Source of the DNA: Pseudomonadota bacterium
GTDB lineage: Bacteria; Pseudomonadota; Gammaproteobacteria; UBA4575
Length of the DNA: 14,575 nt
NCBI GenBank assembly: GCA_009839635.1
Contig: VXPJ01000080.1
Coordinates: 1-14,575, forward strand
Direction of reading: 5' to 3'
The first letter of the stretch is position 1. Each line of letters starts with the position of its first letter. The notes beneath the pieces were generated by a model. That model searched no databases. It was not told the DNA's origin and worked only from the letters and a program-made list of their open reading frames with translations. The position numbers and the translations under genes are program-made. Shown piece after piece: positions 13,320 to 14,575 of this stretch.

Positions 13320-13444
13320 GTTACAGGCGCTGTGCATGCATGGGCCCCACAGGGACTGCAATGGGATACCCCAACTGGTTTCGCTGCCGCGCGGACAGGG
13401 ATATGGCTCCCCGATCACGGCTTTGGAAGGGCCTTCGACGGGTA

Positions 13445-14575
13445 CTAGCAGCCCAGTCCCCGGGCCATCTGGTCATAGCTGGTAAGCGGCACCGCGCACA
13501 TGCGCGCCCAGTCTGCCTCACTGAGGTCCGGGCGCTTCAGGAACTCGAGCATCTCGTTGAACTGGGCGAGCGCCTTGCAGTCCACCGCCTCCGGGGCTGC
13601 GGCTGTGCTGTGCGACGGCCAGACGTGATCCTTGGCATGCTGCCAGAAGGGGCTGTCGAACTTCGAGCCGCAGGAATAGTGCCAGCCGACGAACAGCCCG
13701 TAACAGAGCATGTTGTTGACCAGAAACCGGTTGACCGCCTCGGCATCGCCGTCGGCATATTCGCCCGGGCGGTTCAGGCGCATATGCAGGATCATGCCGA
13801 TCTGGATCTGCGCGGAGACGATGGCAGTGGCCTCGAGCGGCTCCATGAAGGCCGCCGCATTGCCGATGCGCGCGATCGCGCCATCGTAGATCCTGCGGTT
13901 CACGAAGTTGGGGAACGGGATGACCGAGCGCGGCTCGAATTCGCTTACGCCGTCACTCTCGAGGAAGGCATCGAAATCCGCCTGCACTTCGTCGAGTTCG
14001 CTGAGATCGCGGTTGAAGATGTAGCCGTAGGACGTGTGTACCGTAAGCGGGATTACGAAGACCCAGCCGTGTGGACGCGCCACAGCCCGGGTGTAGGTGT
14101 GTTGCAGCACCGGACCGTCGCGCTTGGCATCGAAGAGTGTCGGGCAGCGGCGAATGCAGGCGGTGTTGGTCGGAATGAACGAGATGTCGATGTGGTCCTT
14201 CGGGTTCAGCTCGCGGGGGAAGCCACGGGCATCGAAGACCAGATCGTAACGTTCGGGCTCACGGCCCTCGAAGGTGACCTCGGCCCCGCCCTCGATGCGC
14301 GTGATGTCCAGGACCTTCGCATCGATGTGCTGCGCGCGTGTGCGCTCGTACAGGAGTTCGGCAAGATAATCGGCCGACAGGTGGTAGGCGTAGGCGACAT
14401 CCTTCGGCGAGAAAAAGTGCGTGAAGTCCTGGTCGCATCGCCCCCATCCCTCGAAGGCCACGCCGTACTTGCGCGTGCCCCGCAAGTGCTGCTGGACGTC
14501 GTCGTTTGGGAGGTCTGTAAGTTGCTGCAGGTGTTCGACCAACGCCGGCCAGCTACCCTCGCCCACGCCGATCAC
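13445..14575 (-). CDS. flavin-dependent tryptophan-halogenase family protein, N-terminus outside the window
   Basis: The visible 376 residues are the C-terminal part; the FAD-binding GxGxxG at the N-terminus would lie beyond 14575. The first residues, VIGVGEGSWPALVEHL, match the halogenase VGE-S/T-xP block. RGTRKYGVAFEGW (visible residues 32-44) contains the Lys (36) that corresponds to the catalytic Lys79 of PrnA. ARIGNAAAFMEPLEATAIVS holds a Glu (248) matching PrnA Glu346, and HYSCGSKFDSPFW follows. The signature WxWxIP appears as GWVFVIP, with Phe replacing the second Trp. Such enzymes chlorinate or brominate aromatic substrates with reduced FAD and oxygen. The substrate and a flavin reductase partner are not visible. 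Confidence 0.85.
   Translation of the reverse strand: MIGVGEGSWPALVEHLQQLTDLPNDDVQQHLRGTRKYGVAFEGWGRCDQDFTHFFSPKDVAYAYHLSADYLAELLYERTRAQHIDAKVLDITRIEGGAEVTFEGREPERYDLVFDARGFPRELNPKDHIDISFIPTNTACIRRCPTLFDAKRDGPVLQHTYTRAVARPHGWVFVIPLTVHTSYGYIFNRDLSELDEVQADFDAFLESDGVSEFEPRSVIPFPNFVNRRIYDGAIARIGNAAAFMEPLEATAIVSAQIQIGMILHMRLNRPGEYADGDAEAVNRFLVNNMLCYGLFVGWHYSCGSKFDSPFWQHAKDHVWPSHSTAAAPEAVDCKALAQFNEMLEFLKRPDLSEADWARMCAVPLTSYDQMARGLGC

Noticed and set aside
1..14575. CRISPR arrays, tRNA or rRNA genes
   Set aside because: No regularly spaced direct repeats with unique spacers, and no cloverleaf or rRNA-like sequence, were seen.

Overview
The window looks like chromosomal DNA of a fairly GC-rich gammaproteobacterium. 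Histidine biosynthesis genes run directly into tatABC and gpmI, an order I associate with Chromatiales/Ectothiorhodospiraceae-type bacteria. That placement is inference from gene order and protein style, not from a search.

The left part (about 430-6485, all +) is housekeeping. hisH, hisA and hisF build the imidazole ring and AICAR, hisE hydrolyses phosphoribosyl-ATP, tatABC form the twin-arginine translocase, and gpmI is the cofactor-independent phosphoglycerate mutase. A small HigA-type antitoxin gene without a toxin sits between hisA and hisF. Neither hisB nor hisI is in the window. Candidate internal promoters precede hisE and gpmI.

The centre (about 6500-11730) is accessory DNA. A minus-strand autotransporter gene has a passenger of about ten Asp-rich beta-helix repeats and a C-terminal beta-barrel, but the two lie in different frames. 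One extra C in a C6 tract at the proline-rich linker would restore a single 938-residue protein. Divergent from it is a tyrosine recombinase gene. That gene is bracketed by two 28-bp sites, each made of 9-bp inverted arms around a 10-bp spacer. The two sites match at 26 of 28 positions and face each other in inverted orientation, and a third, weaker copy lies beside the right one. The left site begins only 20 bp upstream of the autotransporter start codon, so the recombinase may invert (or mobilise) a 1.4-kb segment that carries the regulatory region of the surface protein. A RelB/RelE-type toxin-antitoxin pair follows just outside the right site.

The right part (about 11725-14575, all -) holds a pyrimidine-dimer glycosylase-like gene, a TbpB-like outer-membrane lipoprotein gene, and the C-terminal 376 residues of a flavin-dependent tryptophan-halogenase family protein cut by the window edge. 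Several strong palindromes of unknown role separate these genes.

The most notable feature is the recombinase with its facing core-like sites next to an autotransporter that also carries a homopolymer frameshift, which suggests a surface protein under two possible genetic switches. All function is inferred from sequence; nothing was searched or computed externally.
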